A DNA stretch of 64,000 bases from Gonapodya prolifera JEL478 (GCA_001574975.1 KQ965753.1:310001-374000), one strand, 5' to 3'. Shown: positions 12,045-23,465, counted from the first letter of the stretch. Made by a program: numbers and translations. Notes: a model not told the origin generated them from the letters alone.

Positions 12045-12656
12045 TCACTTCGCGGTCTCTTTGACATTGACCATTGACGCGTCTCCTTCCACATTCCAAA
12101 AGGTTTCCCTGCACACCACCTTGTGCAGCTTCCAGTGCGCCTTCTGGCACGTAACATCACAGTACATGGCCATTTGGCACCGAGCACATGTCCGTTTCGG
12201 GGCGAGGTTAACCCCTGCCGACTGCGGCACACACCGATTCAAAATCTTGGGTTCGCCAATTTATCTTTCAGTGAGTTCGTTGTCTCTTCACCTCTTCTTC
12301 CTTTGCTTTGTCATCATTCAGGCACCTGTCTGCGAATGGGTGGCTCAAGCCGAACCGCGACTTGACGGCTACCTCGCACCAGGAGTACATGGCGAGTATT
12401 CGCCCCACTCCCTCGTTCAACCTCCCATTTTTAGCATGCAGAGAGAACAGACTCAGCGTAGTGTAGAATTGTTTGTTGCTCCACACAACTTTCGCATAAT
12501 AAGCCGCAGCTTCGGAGGACATCCTCGTGCTGCGTACTCCTCAGCATGGCAAGGAGGGTCGTGTCGAGCGAGTTTGCCATCTCGTGCTCCCCAATCGCCT
12601 TCCTGTACCCTATCTTCCATCAGCACTTTCAGATCCTCCGCGGTCTTCACCTCCAT
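12045..12656 (-). pseudogene. MYND zinc-finger gene fragment, paralogue of the 9.2-10.1 kb gene
   Basis: The last exon holds a clear MYND finger: TCARCQMAMYC, then DVTCQKAHWKLHKVVC, followed by FWNVEGDASMVNVKETAK and a stop at 12045. It is preceded by an intron ending ...GTGCCGCAG. The upstream exon has EAAAYYAKVVWSNKQF and YSWCEVAVKSRF, shared with the gene at 9.2-10.1 kb. Compared with that copy, the N-terminus is almost gone. VKTAEDLKVLMED, YRKAIGEHEMANSLDTTL and SSEAAAYY lie in three different frames, and about 30 residues between MLR and the EAAAYY helix are deleted. The MYND finger itself is intact. MYND domains bind proline-rich partners. This copy is most likely broken, although a downstream start could still give a short MYND protein. 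Confidence 0.6.
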
Positions 12657-12849
12657 TTCTCCTGAAAATGTGTGTTGAATTCTACCGGTATGCTTCTGCC
12701 GATTTCAGTTCAGATTAGTCCAATAGTATTAGGACCAGCACAAACGGGCTGCCGTCGGATACACGACTCCATAAATAACCACATTCCCCCACTCCACAAT
12801 CTAACCCCCCCTCCCCCCCCCTTCCCCACCTCACACCCCGCTTCCCACA

Positions 12850-14585
12850 CTACACGCCAACAACAACCGGCTCCCCATCCTGCCACCCAAGTACAACACC
12901 CGCATCAAACGCCCGGCATGCCTCGTCTTCGGAGATCCCGCGCTCGGACGCGATTTTGGAAGCGATTTTGGAACGGAGGGCGTGGAGGGCGATCGTGGTG
13001 GTGGACTGGCGGGGNGGGGGGGGTTGGTTGAGACGAATTGGTGGCGCTGGTGCGTTGCAAGTGTGAAAACGTATCGTTTTGAGCACGTCGCGAATCCCCG
13101 CAAGGACAACCGCCGCGAGTGTCGGGTCTGCCGGTTTCGACTTGTATTTGGATTTCTTCTTCTTCTTGTTTGAGTCGTCGTCGTCGGTGACGGGGGTGGT
13201 ATCGGCGACGACGGAGGTGAGGGCGGTGGCAGCGGTGTCGCCAGCGGTCGCTGCGGACTTGTCCCGTTTGCGTTTCTGTGCGATCAGTAAAAGAATGAAA
13301 TCAAGACGTCCAGAACGCAGAACAGCAAGTCGAGACCGTCCCCACTCCCCACTCCCCGCTCCGCGGTGCAGACCAAGTACAAGGACAAGGGCCGTCCATC
13401 GACGTACGTGTCCGGTGTCTTTATTCCGACTTCCGCCTTCCGCCTTCCGAGAGGCCGGCAGGCGGCACCTCGTCTCCTCCGCCCAGACATGCAGACTGCG
13501 CCGCCACCCGCAACATATTTTCGGAACTTGTCCTCGAACGCAGGCAACGACACCGCCCGGGCGTCTGGTCCGGTCCCCCCAGAACAGCGACACCCACCCC
13601 CACATCGCACTGCCGTACAGCAATTCAACCACGCACCTTTTCCTTCTTCCCATTCACCTTCCCCTCCTCCTCCTTCTCCTCTTTCCCCTCCACCTCCACC
13701 TCCACCTCCACCTTCTCCGTGCTCACGTCCCCGCTCGTCGCCTCGGCGCTCGCGCTCTTCAACCGCGCCAACTGGGCCATGATGGGTTCTGGTCCCGATG
13801 GTGGGTTCGGTGGGGCTGTCGCGGCGGGAGCGGAAGGTTCAGGTTTGAGCTTTGAGGACTTTTGGGACTTCTTGTCCTTCTTGTCTTTCTTGTCCTCCTT
13901 GTCGTTCTTGTCCTTCTTGTACTTCTTGTACTTCTTGTCCTTGTCCGACTTCTCTTTCACATCCTTCTTCTTCTCCTCGTTTGGCTTCTTTGACTCGGAA
14001 TCGTCGACAGCAGTACCTGCTGTCTTCGTTTCCGACGTAGGAGCTTCCTTCACGGCATCGGCCTTCTGTTCATTCGCCTTTACTAGATCACCCTTCTTGC
14101 CCTTTCCATCGCCCCTGTGCTGCTGCTGTCCTTGCTGTCCCTGTTGCCCCTGCTGCCCCTGCTGCCCCTTCTTGTTCCCCTTGTAGAGCGCGCCCTGGCA
14201 CTTCTCCGCCTCGGAGATACAGCTCGAATGCGCTCTGTACTCCTTGGGACCGGGGAACGACACCCCGCAGTCGATGCAGGAGAGTGCGGCGCCGTAGCAT
14301 CGTTGGGAGTGTTGGTCGAGTTTGGGTTTCTTGACTGTTTCCTGGCAGGTGTCTTTCGGGGTTGGGGAGGGCGGGGTGGAAGGTGGCAGGTGGCAGGTGG
14401 AGGATTGGTGCGGGGTGTGGGGTAGAGGAGGGAGTGGGTAAGACGGGATGGGGCAATACGTTGGAATGGGATGGAAGCTCACCACACACTGGGGTGATGC
14501 AACGAGAGAAGACGGTTTGAAGGACGAGTTGTCAGCGAACGGCCACCAATCGCACCAGCGCTCGCGTCTCACCAAAGGAAACCAT
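12850..14585 (-). CDS. LYAR: LYAR-type nucleolar zinc-finger protein
   Basis: LYAR is a nucleolar C2HC zinc-finger factor in pre-rRNA processing and cell growth. Exon 1 (14573-14585) encodes MVSF. A 6-nt exon (14483-14488) and then exon 3 (from 14352) give, in frame, VCDTCQETVKKPKLDQH and SQRC (first finger) and LSCIDCGVSFPGPKEYRAH (second finger). CISEAEKCQGALYKG follows, the family signature. The middle is very basic and acidic: a Gln/Gly tract near 14.13 kb and Lys/Asp-rich repeats near 13.9 kb. After an intron (13276-13636) the last exon begins KRKRDKSAATAG and ends with a helical domain (LHALRSKIASKIASERG) that fits the LYAR C-terminal winged helix. The unresolved base at 13015 falls in the third position of a Pro codon and does not change the reading. 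It is transcribed away from eL38, sharing a 136-bp promoter region. Confidence 0.85.
14483..14488 (-). other. LYAR: Inferred 6-nt microexon of LYAR (TGTGTG)
   Basis: Exon 1 ends ATGGTTTCCTTTG before GTGAGACG. The six bases TGTGTG are bounded by a CCCCAG acceptor and a GTGAGCTT donor. The next exon starts ACACCTGCCAG after CGAAAG. Joining 13 + 6 + rest gives M-V-S-F-V-C-D-T-C-Q, restoring the first Cys of the zinc finger. Skipping it would also keep the frame but delete that Cys (MVSFDTCQ). Confidence 0.7.
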
Positions 14586-14721
14586 GCCGCGTGATCCGGT
14601 AGCGCGCAGAACAGCGACGGCGAAATGCACAAGGGGAACGTCTGCCTTCTGCGGTCATGTGTGCACGAGCCACCTCCGATTTGTGCCACACGCGTTTGTC
14701 TGTTTATCGACACCGCACACG
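14586..14721. promoter_or_regulatory. Divergent LYAR / eL38 promoter region
   Basis: 136 bp separate the LYAR start (14585, minus) from the proposed eL38 start (14722, plus). Both products serve ribosome production, so a shared bidirectional promoter is plausible. No specific factor site was recognised. A pyrimidine-containing stretch just before the eL38 ATG fits a ribosomal-protein 5' leader. Confidence 0.4.
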
Positions 14722-16010
14722 ATGGTGAGTCGCAGCGAAGGGTGAGACCGCACGATTGGAAAGCCTGTACTCTTCTGGACTTCACTGTGGACTGGAATGT
14801 CGCGGGCATGGACTTCAAGCACGCACTCGGCGGCAACCTTCCAGGGCATCCATCCATCGGTTGCGACGGCTCACGGCGGGCGGGAACGGCGTACTCCTCT
14901 TTGCCGTAGCAGTGGGAGCGTCTGCACGCGGTATGGACGGCGTGTGGACGGGGGTGTGCGGGATGGAGGGGAGGTCCTGTCGCGTCAACGGGCAAAACGG
15001 GACAGCAACACAACGTAACATTCAACCTTAATGAAGAGCTACTGGCGCAATGACTCATGGGAGAAGTTAGGGGAACGGCTGGTTGGACGGCAGAGTTTTG
15101 TGTGGATTGATCCCACGTTTGGCGGATGACGGCGCGTCACACCCACCCCACCCTCCGTGGGCAAACTCTCATTCTCTTCCCCTTTCACTCTTCCCCTCCC
15201 CTCCGTCTTCGCTCTCTCCCACCTCCACATCCCACCCGTCACCCCACGTCTCGCCATATGCATCCACCAGCCCAAGCAAGTCAAGGAAATCAAAGATTTT
15301 CTCCTCATCGCATCCCGCAAGGGTGCTCAGGGTGCGTTGTCTTCGTTTTTGGTTCATTTGCTCTTTGCTGACCTCACCTCACACTGACACGGGACGCTCT
15401 TCATCCCTTCCCCTTCCCCTTTCTCTCACCCCTTTCGTTTCTCCGTTTCACGCCAGGCGTCCGGATAAAGAAAACCCCCTCATCCACCAAATTCAAAGTG
15501 CGCGGGTCGCGGTACCTGTACACGCTCATTGTCACCGACGCGGATAGGGCCGAGAAGTTGAGGCAGAGTTTGCCCCCGGGTGAGGATCGAGTTTGGTTGG
15601 GGGGTTGGGGAAGGGGGGGGGAGCGGGGTTGCGAGACCTAAGCGCCGCCAGGCGCTGACCGAGGCTGACCGAGGCTGTCCGCCGGAGGCGAGTGATCCAT
15701 GCGCGAAGCGCGAATGACACACGCGGACGGACCGAGTGTTGGACAGAAGAGTCCGCCGGAGGCCAATGATCTGCGCACAAGCGAGTCGAGTCGAAGCGAG
15801 TCGAGTCGAAGCGAGAAAGGCCGAGTGGAGTGGAGTGGAGCGCTGCCCCGAGGCTGTTTGTGTCTCTGTCTCATGAATTCTCTTCGCGTTTTTCTATATC
15901 CCCAATCCCCCTCCATCATCCACCCTCCATCCTCCATCCTCCGTACATTTTCCCTCCATTTTCCGTACTCACTACCGACACCAGATGTGCCCGTCAAGGA
16001 ACTGAAATAG
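14722..16010 (+). CDS. RPL38: Ribosomal protein eL38
   Basis: eL38 is a small (about 70-80 residue) protein of the 60S subunit. The proposed first exon is just the ATG (14722-14724) before GTGAGTCG. Exon 2 (15271-15331) reads [20 protein letters not shown]. Exon 3 (15457-15579) reads [36 protein letters not shown] and SLPP. Exon 4 (15985-16010) ends DVPVKELK and stop. Total length matches the family. The ATG-only exon is chosen because the coding sequence proper begins at the second residue right after an acceptor (CACCAG), and no in-frame ATG fits closer by. The resulting first intron is long for this window (546 nt). Intron 3 (15580-15984) carries a copy of the dispersed repeat described below and GAGTCGAAGC tandem repeats. 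Confidence 0.88.
15637..15735 (+). repeat. Dispersed GC-rich repeat, copy 1 (inside eL38 intron 3)
   Basis: It contains CCTAAGCGCCGCCAGGCGCT followed by GACCGAGGC twice, then GTCCGCCGGAGGCGA and GCGCGAAGCG. The same ordered blocks recur near 35.72 kb, and the first block recurs near 34.45, 48.31 and 48.71 kb. The first block is an imperfect inverted repeat (AAGCGCC / GGCGCTG). A second partial block (GTCCGCCGGAGGCCA) sits at about 15750. Confidence 0.75.
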
Positions 16011-17749
16011 ATGGTGGGCTTTGGATGAGCGTAGGGGCGTGGAGTGTCGGTGGTGGGCGGTGGCTCGTGTGTGTCGATGCCGGGTGGAAGATGACGTGAC
16101 GACCTGGCGGGACCGCACCGGTGTCCAAGTACGGGTCGTGAGAATTTGTAATGTCGGCCGAAAGGTTGGGGAATGAGAATGTGCACTTATTTGGCAAAAT
16201 GATGGGGTGGATTGGTCCGTGTTCTTGAAGGTGAAAGCGATGTGAGAATAGTGGGGCTTTTATAAAGTGGACTCGGTACGAGAGGGGACGTGTGGATGCA
16301 AGTGTGCCATTTCTCACCCTCCGCATGTATCATGATCAAGCGACACATCTCAATGTCTACATAGTACGTGTGTATTGCTTTCAATGCTAAAAAACTAGGC
16401 TTAGAGACCGTTTTCGTTATTGGTTGCCCTTGGCCACTCCGCTGAGTGGATATGCGCGCAAAGTAAAATTATTCTCATAAAGGTAATTCGACGCTGAGCG
16501 ACGTGTCAATCGTCTGAGAAGTACGTGATTGCGGGCCTTGAAATATAACATTATAGCAAATTCCTTGAATTCTGAGAGACAAGGTTCCCAGAGCTCAGAA
16601 CTATGTTTCATTAAATACACATCGCAGCCTTTCACTCCCCAAAATCGCCAGAAAATGGTAAGAAGTCAGACCGTAACAGGTGCTGCTCCTGATCTTACGT
16701 CGATTCTGACTTGATTTGGAGCCATATTACGAGCTTGGACGCATGCGCAGCTTCATGAATGGGACTCTGCCCGATCCATGATTTCCAGGTCAAAACTAAA
16801 GGGCTACTCAGCTTCTACCGTGGATGGACGCAAAGTTACATGAATAAACAGAGCGAATCCGTCCCCTGCGCTTCCCAAAGAAAATGACAGGCAACATTGC
16901 ATCGAGTTTCTGGGGGTTCGTGAATGGTCTTAAGTGTGCGACAGAAGAAGTGGTATACAATTAACGTCAATTTCGGCAGGTTACACCACAGGTTATAGTA
17001 GTGTAGTCAAAATCATCACGTTGAATGCAAGCAGTTACGAAATGCCGAGCTGAAACGCGTAAAAGAACGTGAGGTTCATAGCAGAAGCCTGCGAGTCGAG
17101 CAGGACTAACGCCGCTAGCAACTTTCCGAAAGAAAACGTATTAAGTATCTGACTCCTGGCATGGACACACAGTATGAGAAGAATGACTAAAAAGATGCCC
17201 AATTAGAATGATTGAAAGTGACAGAGTAAGAGGAAAACTAGATGGTGACGTCACTATCGCAGCGTAACTATGAAGCCATATCACAGAAATTGAGGGAAGT
17301 CCGGGGTCGAGAGACGATACAGCTAGAAAGCGCGACTGAGGCAGAGAGCACAAATCTTGCTCTTGCATCGTGTGATGATGCATATAATAAAAACATCTGT
17401 ATCAGACACAAAAGAGAGAGCGGGCTTTACCCGCTTCAAGACTGCGGCTGTGCAGGAAGAATGATCTCAAGCTCTTGGATTGCAAACGCAGAGTGGAGGG
17501 TTTCTCATGTCCTATGTCAGCACTGCCTCTGACAAACATGACGGCCTCCATCCAAATGACTCCAAAATTGTGAATAGCGCTTCAGCGGCTGGACGTGACC
17601 AAACACTGCTCATTCTTACTCTAGTCTTTAAAAAATGATACATAACCATGCTCCTCTAAATACGTATGCAAGCAACTGCACGCTCAAAAGTCCTAAACGA
17701 TCGAGGTACATGCTGCACTGTTCGAACTCGCATGCGAACCAGCTTTTAG
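16011..17749. other. Long intergenic stretch, no gene supported
   Basis: It lies between the 3' ends of eL38 and the RING-H2 gene. Composition becomes more AT-rich than the flanks from about 16.1 kb. Short open frames on both strands show no recognisable motif and no tRNA-like fold was spotted by eye. It may hold the 3' UTRs of the two convergent genes. Confidence 0.5.
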
Positions 17750-19037
17750 CTACCGCGCAACCGAATGCACCAGCATCACACTTTCCAGCTCTCCCCTTGA
17801 CTGCGATGCGGGCGGTGACAGAGTTCCCTCACTCGCACCAATTTGCGTATCCAGAAGTACATGCGCCGGCAGTCCCCCTTGCACGCCATCGCCCATTTCA
17901 ACGTCACTCCGCGCCGCCGCCCGCATCGTCCGCCCCAGTCCAAGTCGAGTCACAAGTCGTGCAAGGGCGGACGGCGTCGGGATCGCAATTGGTGCCTCAC
18001 TGGGCACTTCCTGACTTGTTCCACTATCCCGCATCGTCATCGTCATCGCCCGCTCCGACTCGTCGCAACTGCCCCTCTCACGATCGGTACCGGCCGCACT
18101 TTCCTTCACCGTCAAGTCCCGCCGACATACGGGACACACGCCCCTTCGCTGCACGAGCCATGCGTCTACGCACGTCGTGTGGAACTTGTGCCCACACGGT
18201 AGGCGACGGATGACTTTATTGGCGGTGAATAGGGGATCGAGACAGACGGAGCACGGTTCGGTGTGTGGTGTGTCGCCCAAGCCGTCACCAGAATGTGGGA
18301 GAGAGCGCTCAGTGTCCAGTTTCTGCAATGCCTCCAAGTTCAGGGTGTCCCCCGCGGGGGGAGAGTGTCCGAGTGCGGCGAGGGAGGGGTCGTCGTTGGA
18401 GAAGAGGATGCGCCAGTAGAGGGAGGGGTTTTGGGAGCGCAGGGGGGCGAGGAGTGTTCGTGTGTGCTGCACCAAAAAGGGTTTAAGTTTGATGTGAGTG
18501 GTCGTTCTGGGGAGTGGAGCAGAGGAAGAAGAAACAACTCACGATAATGCGCCGGATGTAGATCACGACCAGGATCATGAGAGCAGAGACCAGGCCGACC
18601 ACGAACACCCCGATCGCGATGATGAAAATTCCGCGGTCAGCGGTTGCACCCGATGGAGTTCCGCTGGCGTCTATACGACGAATACATGAGACGAATAAGT
18701 CGGGGCTCTTGTAATGCCAGAGTCCGTTTCCACGGCAAGCACCCAACTCACCTGAAGAGGCAGATAACGTACCGGATGCAGACGCCGAGCTTGGCTTCCC
18801 CGGCGTCCACCCAAGGCCAACATCGTGCATATCCGTGCCAATTCCCAGCGCCCCGTCTCCCGCGACGACTCCCGCCAGAGCGATGAGTGGAAAGTAGAGT
18901 GCGACTGCGAACCGTGCCACCGGGGTGGGTAACCAGTCTAGAGGTCGAGATTGCGAGGACCGTTGTAGTATGCTCTGGAGCTGCATGAGCTGTGCCGTCC
19001 AGGATCCTCGAAGTACGGGTGCAAGGTGGGTAGACAT
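17750..19037 (-). CDS. Membrane RING-H2 E3 ubiquitin ligase
   Basis: It starts MSTHLAPVLRGSW (ATG at 19035-19037). A hydrophobic segment RFAVALYFPLIALAGVVAG can act as a signal peptide or anchor. A Ser/Gly-rich lumenal part is interrupted by one intron (about 18.67-18.75 kb). A strong transmembrane helix GIFIIAIGVFVVGLVSALMI then ends in the basic stop-transfer IRRII. A second intron (about 18.49-18.54 kb) joins to the cytosolic part with the RING-H2: CSVCLDPLF, LPCGHKFHTTCVDAWL, CPVCR (C3H2C3). The tail is Thr/Ser/Pro-rich and ends VMLVHSVAR. The layout (signal, lumenal domain, one TM, RING-H2) resembles PA-TM-RING or Tul1/Dsc-like ligases that ubiquitinate membrane proteins in the secretory pathway. 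No PA domain is visible, so the substrate is unknown. Confidence 0.85.
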
Positions 19038-19850
19038 GACGTTTGCGACTGAAGCAGAATTTGGGGAATTGAATGCCAGCGCGAGGGGGAAGGAAATGCT
19101 TCTGTGGATCTCTCTTTATCTTTTCTGTACAACGGATTATCTTCGCTTTCGGTTTCGTAATCCGAGCCGTTGCCACGCAAAGAGTTGCACCCTGCCTGCG
19201 GCCCGGCCAAAGTCTGACCGTGCCCCGGTCGCAGAATAATGGCGAGAGATCCGACACCTGGCCTTCTCCACAACGACATATCTAATATGGTATGCGGGTT
19301 GGTATTTTGAGAGATGAATGCTGGACGTATGCTCGATTGCTAGTTTGGTGTTGCAATGTTCCCGCGGAATCGTTCCGGCACTCGCCCAACTTATAACATT
19401 TAGGATATATAAAATTGGCTCTTGGTTCTCGATAAAATGAGCAACAAGTAACTGCGAACATATCATTGTTGACGAGCTCGCTACCTATTGAACATGGTAC
19501 ACACCTCTTCATTGCCTTTGTTTCGTTTTTTTTTTTTCGCCATTAATTACTTTAATTAGTCACTACTGACATTGGGAAAGTTCGGAAATTGGCTTGTGCT
19601 TTCCCATCCACCAGTTGTCCGTGATCTCCGACTTCTTTCAAGCAGTCCTTCTTCCACCCGCAGCCCAAGCAATTAATAATCATAATTACCGACAGTATCA
19701 TGCCTTTAAACGACCATGGTGATCTGGCAAGCAAGAACTACTTATAGATGAAACCCTCTCCTTAGATGAAAAATGCCAAGACGGCATCTCACAAACATCC
19801 TGCATTGAGAAAATCCTCATGGCGGCAACCAACGTAACGCAACACCCCTC
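19038..19850. other. Intergenic, no gene supported
   Basis: Upstream region of the RING-H2 gene. It contains a T-run near 19530 and AT-rich sequence around it. No conserved coding segment is seen. Confidence 0.5.
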
Positions 19851-21367
19851 TCAACTGCCAAGCGTCTCCACATCCAGAACCAAGCCCCTCGTTGAATCCT
19901 CCTTGCACCTCTCCAGAGTCTCTCGCCTTGTTCGATAGACGTCTGTCCACTGGTCGAAACCCTTCCGCACCCGTTCCATGACCTCCTGAATGGCAAACGT
20001 TGGGCGGGTCGCTGCTAGCACAAAAAGCTTATCGACGAGACCGAGAATGGCGGCATTCGCTCCCTCAAAGGGCTCATTCAGACGAATCAAGATGTTGAAA
20101 ATAAAAACGACCTCCTTCAGGCATTGCGCGTGGTTGACCAGCCCGTCCAGAATGCGGGAGACTCTGCTCGAATTAAGGCCAAAGCTTCCTAAGTCCAGTG
20201 CGCTTACGGTACCAACTTCGACGGTGATTGATTCTAGGTGGTCAAATTGGATCGATTGTGGTGAAACAGATGTTGACGGTTCAGGAGAGGTCATACTGGA
20301 TTTATCCGTGAACGACACACGTGATATCCGTTGAAGATACGGAAAAGCGCAGGCGAGGTGGAGAATATTTTAGTACTCGCCAGCCTCGTCCAGGTCCAAC
20401 GGTATGCCGCTCGCCTCCTCAAGTACGGTCATCTTTCTCCTGCGCGCGTCCGGAATGCAGCGAATGAGCTCATCTGCGGATGCGATACTAGGTAGTGCGA
20501 TTTCAGTTTCCAGTGTGGAGATTTTCGGGAACATGGCAAGCAGGATATCGAGTGCCGTTACATATCCCGATATCCCGAATGAGGAAAACTGATCCAAGCG
20601 AATATTGATGGTACAAAGATGGGTGACACTTTCCATAACAATGCCGGGATACCACTTTCGTATTTCGAAGCACGTTTCTGCCTGTCGGCAGGTGACAGAA
20701 CGCACACCGTGCTTGTTGATGAAGGCAGCAACCTCTTCAACCACTTTCCTCACGCTCGGACCGTCCAATGAAGCCCGAGACGGAAAAGGATAAAATATCG
20801 AAACGTCTATGTGTTTGAACACGAAGTGAACGTCCCGTCGGCTCTGAACTTCAAGCATTCCTCAAGGGAGGCGAAATCGCCACTGCTTTTCGCCGGGTCA
20901 TTTCCTCCAGAACGTCAACGTCCCCGCCACCGTAATTTAGAGTTTCGCTGATCTCCAAGTCGACGTCGATATCCGCAAACGTCCATGTAACTGTTCCTGT
21001 TCCATCCGCGCTGCTGAAACGGATTCGAACATGGACTTGACCCGGAGAGGATCAGGCGTGTCACCCCGAGATTAATCCTCTCACGACGCACTCTGACTGG
21101 GCAATCGATTGCGAGCAGACGGTCAGGACATCCCGGAATGGGGAGACGCGAAGCATCCCGAACGTGGCGGGAGAGGGTTGGGATGACGGAGTAGAATGTG
21201 GTTGGAGGGCGAAGTCTGAAGATTCGATGCAGAACTTCGACGGGGAGGGATTCCATGCGATCGTGGCTAGGAGCGAGCGCGATTGAATGAGAGTGCTGTG
21301 GTCCCGTTGAAGTGAAGTAACACTTTTTCGAAACCTGGAAATCATCAGCTGCACTGCTTTCTGACAT
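19851..21367 (-). pseudogene. F-box-like family, copy A (degraded or with unplaced introns)
   Basis: The N-terminus MESLPVEVLHRIFRLRPPTT (ATG near 21255) resembles an F-box, the Skp1-binding motif of SCF ubiquitin ligases. It is followed in another frame by ADGTGTVTWTFADIDVDLEI (about 20.98 kb). A third segment carries SRASLDGPSVRKVVEEVAAF, INIRLDQFSSFGISGYVTAL and ELIRCIPDARRRKMTVLEE. A fourth segment has QFDHLESITVEVGTVSALDL and NHAQCLKEVVFIFNILIRLN, ending at 19851. Order and motifs match copies B, C and D. At least one junction (around 21.05 kb) cannot be bridged by a plausible intron, so this copy is probably broken. The central part looks like degenerate leucine-rich repeats. Confidence 0.5.
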
Positions 21368-21445
21368 TTCATTGGGTTAGAGTGGCCAGGAAACGAAATA
21401 CAAAACAGATATAACACAAAGTAGTACCGCTCAAATTCTCAAATT

Positions 21446-22600
21446 CTATACAAAACAAGAACGACATCTTTGAGGAGCGGCGCATGGTTGACAAATGCGT
21501 GAAGCATTTGAGAGATTTGTGTTGGTATTCAAGCCAAGTCGCACTAACTGCAATGCACTGTTGGAACCAATTTCAAGAGTGAGAGATTCAAGATGGTCAA
21601 ACTTGACTGGTTGGGGTGACACTGTTGCCGAAAGCTCGAGGCCGGATGTGATACGCTGGGGTAGTCTGCGACTAAACTTCACATGCGACAGCCTTTGAAG
21701 ATGAGGAACCACACAAGCAAAATGAAGAATGTTCCCGCTTTTGCTGTGGTTGCTAAAGCCCAACATTACGCCGCCGGAGTCCTGCAGTGAAGTTATCTTC
21801 CTCCTTTGTGCACCCGGAGTCCGCCAGCATTGAGTAATCCTATCTCTGGCTCCAGAGTTGAAACACTCGCAAATGTTCTGAACAGGATTTCTAGTGCCGA
21901 GACTACCTTTGTGATCGCACCAGGTAAAAACTGATCCCAAGGAATGTTGATGGTTCGAAGAACCGTGACACCCGCCATAGCATCTCCAGGATGCCATTTT
22001 TGTAAGATCTACAGCTTCCCGGGACGGCGTGGTAGCCTCAACGTAGGACTGACACTTATCTTTGGACGATCTCCAAACTACAACAAAGTTTCTCTACGCT
22101 TATATAGCCAACCGGAGCAGTTTCGTAATCTGCTTCCGTTCCAAGCTTTTCTGCCTTCCTTTTTTTTCCAGTTTTCCATCGGTTTCCACCGAAAGTGCCC
22201 TTCGGTTGATCCAGTTGATCCTCGTGGTCGCCATGCTGTAAACTAACAATTTTTGCATCTCGAAGAAGGCACCCCGTGCTTGCTGGCGAAGGCAGTCAGC
22301 ATTTCCATGACCTTTCTCGCACTTTTACCGTTCAATGAAGCAAAGGACGGAGGGGAAGAGCAGTCTCCTGGCCCTCTTTGACTTCGCAACTAATTTCTTC
22401 TTAAACGATTCCTCGAAATGCTCCACACTACTGTATTCCAAAATCTCACGGATCTCCAGATGGACTACGATATCTGCACATGCCCATACAACTGTTCTAT
22501 CGCTGCCCTGCCGAAACTGCTTGGAACTACGGCTTGAGGTTCAACATCTCCCGAAAGTCCGAATCTAATCTCAAAGCCGTAAGCCATTCGGTGAGCTCTC
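21446..22600 (-). pseudogene. F-box-like family, copy B (degraded)
   Basis: It is tandem to copy A and in the same orientation. Shared pieces, in broken frames, are ADIVVHLEI and FEESFKKK (about 22.4 kb), SSPPSFASLNGKSARKVMEM (22.3 kb), TINIPWDQFLPGAITKVVSA (21.9 kb), and KFDHLESLTLEIGSNSALQL (21.6 kb). No F-box-like start is seen upstream. Frames change between pieces, so it is read as a pseudogene. Confidence 0.55.
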
Positions 22601-23465
22601 CGTGGGCTACTTGTATGCAAAAACTACAGTTTCTACAAAACTTGACATTATGGTCAGCAGCCCGTCGGAATTGGTCTGGAGTCTTGCACTGGCTAAACAA
22701 TGAAATTTCCGTTCCCCCAACACGTCACTTCTATTTTCTGAGAATGAACCACCCCCTCGGGATTCGGAAAATAAATGCTGAAGACGGTGCTGTGACCTCA
22801 CTGTGGCGTGAAGGGGCTGGCGCTTGGACATACAAAAACACCGCCCTTCCGATTACTTTTTGTTCCAGCCCAACTTCGCCTTCAGAGCGCGTCTCCCTCG
22901 GCGCCTAGCTCTATTGCCGTCTCCCTCGTACCGCGGGAGCCATCTCCAAGCGCGCCTCGTGCACCAGTAAGCGCGACGCCATATACGCCAGCTGGATATC
23001 CAAGGTAAGCAGCCACCGGAAGAGCGGGATGGCACAAAGGAATGTCGAAAGAGCTTTTGAAAGCTGGTGTCCTGAAGTTTCAGCGGGCAAGACGTGTTCG
23101 CCAACGCTCTTTTAGAAGGAGGCTGTTAGAGCGCGGAAGATCTTTCACGAAGATCGCACTTTCTGTCCGACAAAACCCGATACCCGGACACTCTACTACT
23201 GTGCGTTGTTGAGTGCGGTGCGATAGCCCCCGAGGACGAAGGATAAGCGGGTCGGAAGCGCGACGGCGTCCCTCACTGACCAGTGGCCGCAAACGAAGCT
23301 CGACGCCATGGCGCACCAGATGGAAGAACTTCAAGCTATGTCAACAGCTGTACACTTTGTTGGACGCATTTATAGTGGCTGGACTCTGACTAGACCGCGT
23401 TCTCTATTCCATTGCTCACATTTCGGTTCCTCCCTTCAGCTTTTACCCATATTCCCACATATACC
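22601..23465. other. No gene supported; upstream region of the NEK kinase
   Basis: Open frames at 22.8-23.1 kb on both strands are Arg/Ser/Pro-rich and have no clear homology. One minus-strand frame (DIQLAYMASRLLVHEARLE) is faintly like an acyl-CoA dehydrogenase helix, but that is too weak to call. Confidence 0.4.

Noticed and set aside
12045-12242. MYND exon as part of the 9.2-10.1 kb gene
   Set aside because: It lies upstream, not downstream, of that gene on the minus strand and is separated from it by the C2H2 gene, so it cannot be its 3' exon.
13079-14186. Phe/Ser/Leu-rich + strand open frames over LYAR
   Set aside because: Complement of the Lys/Asp/Glu-rich LYAR middle region. No independent evidence of coding.
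15784-15838. GAGTCGAAGC repeats as a CRISPR-like array
   Set aside because: Units are about 20 bp or less, contiguous and without spacers. This is a simple tandem repeat in an intron of a eukaryotic gene.
22853-23104. Possible acyl-CoA dehydrogenase fragment on the minus strand
   Set aside because: Only one helix-length similarity (DIQLAYMASRLLVHEARL) was seen, with no active-site or FAD motif nearby.
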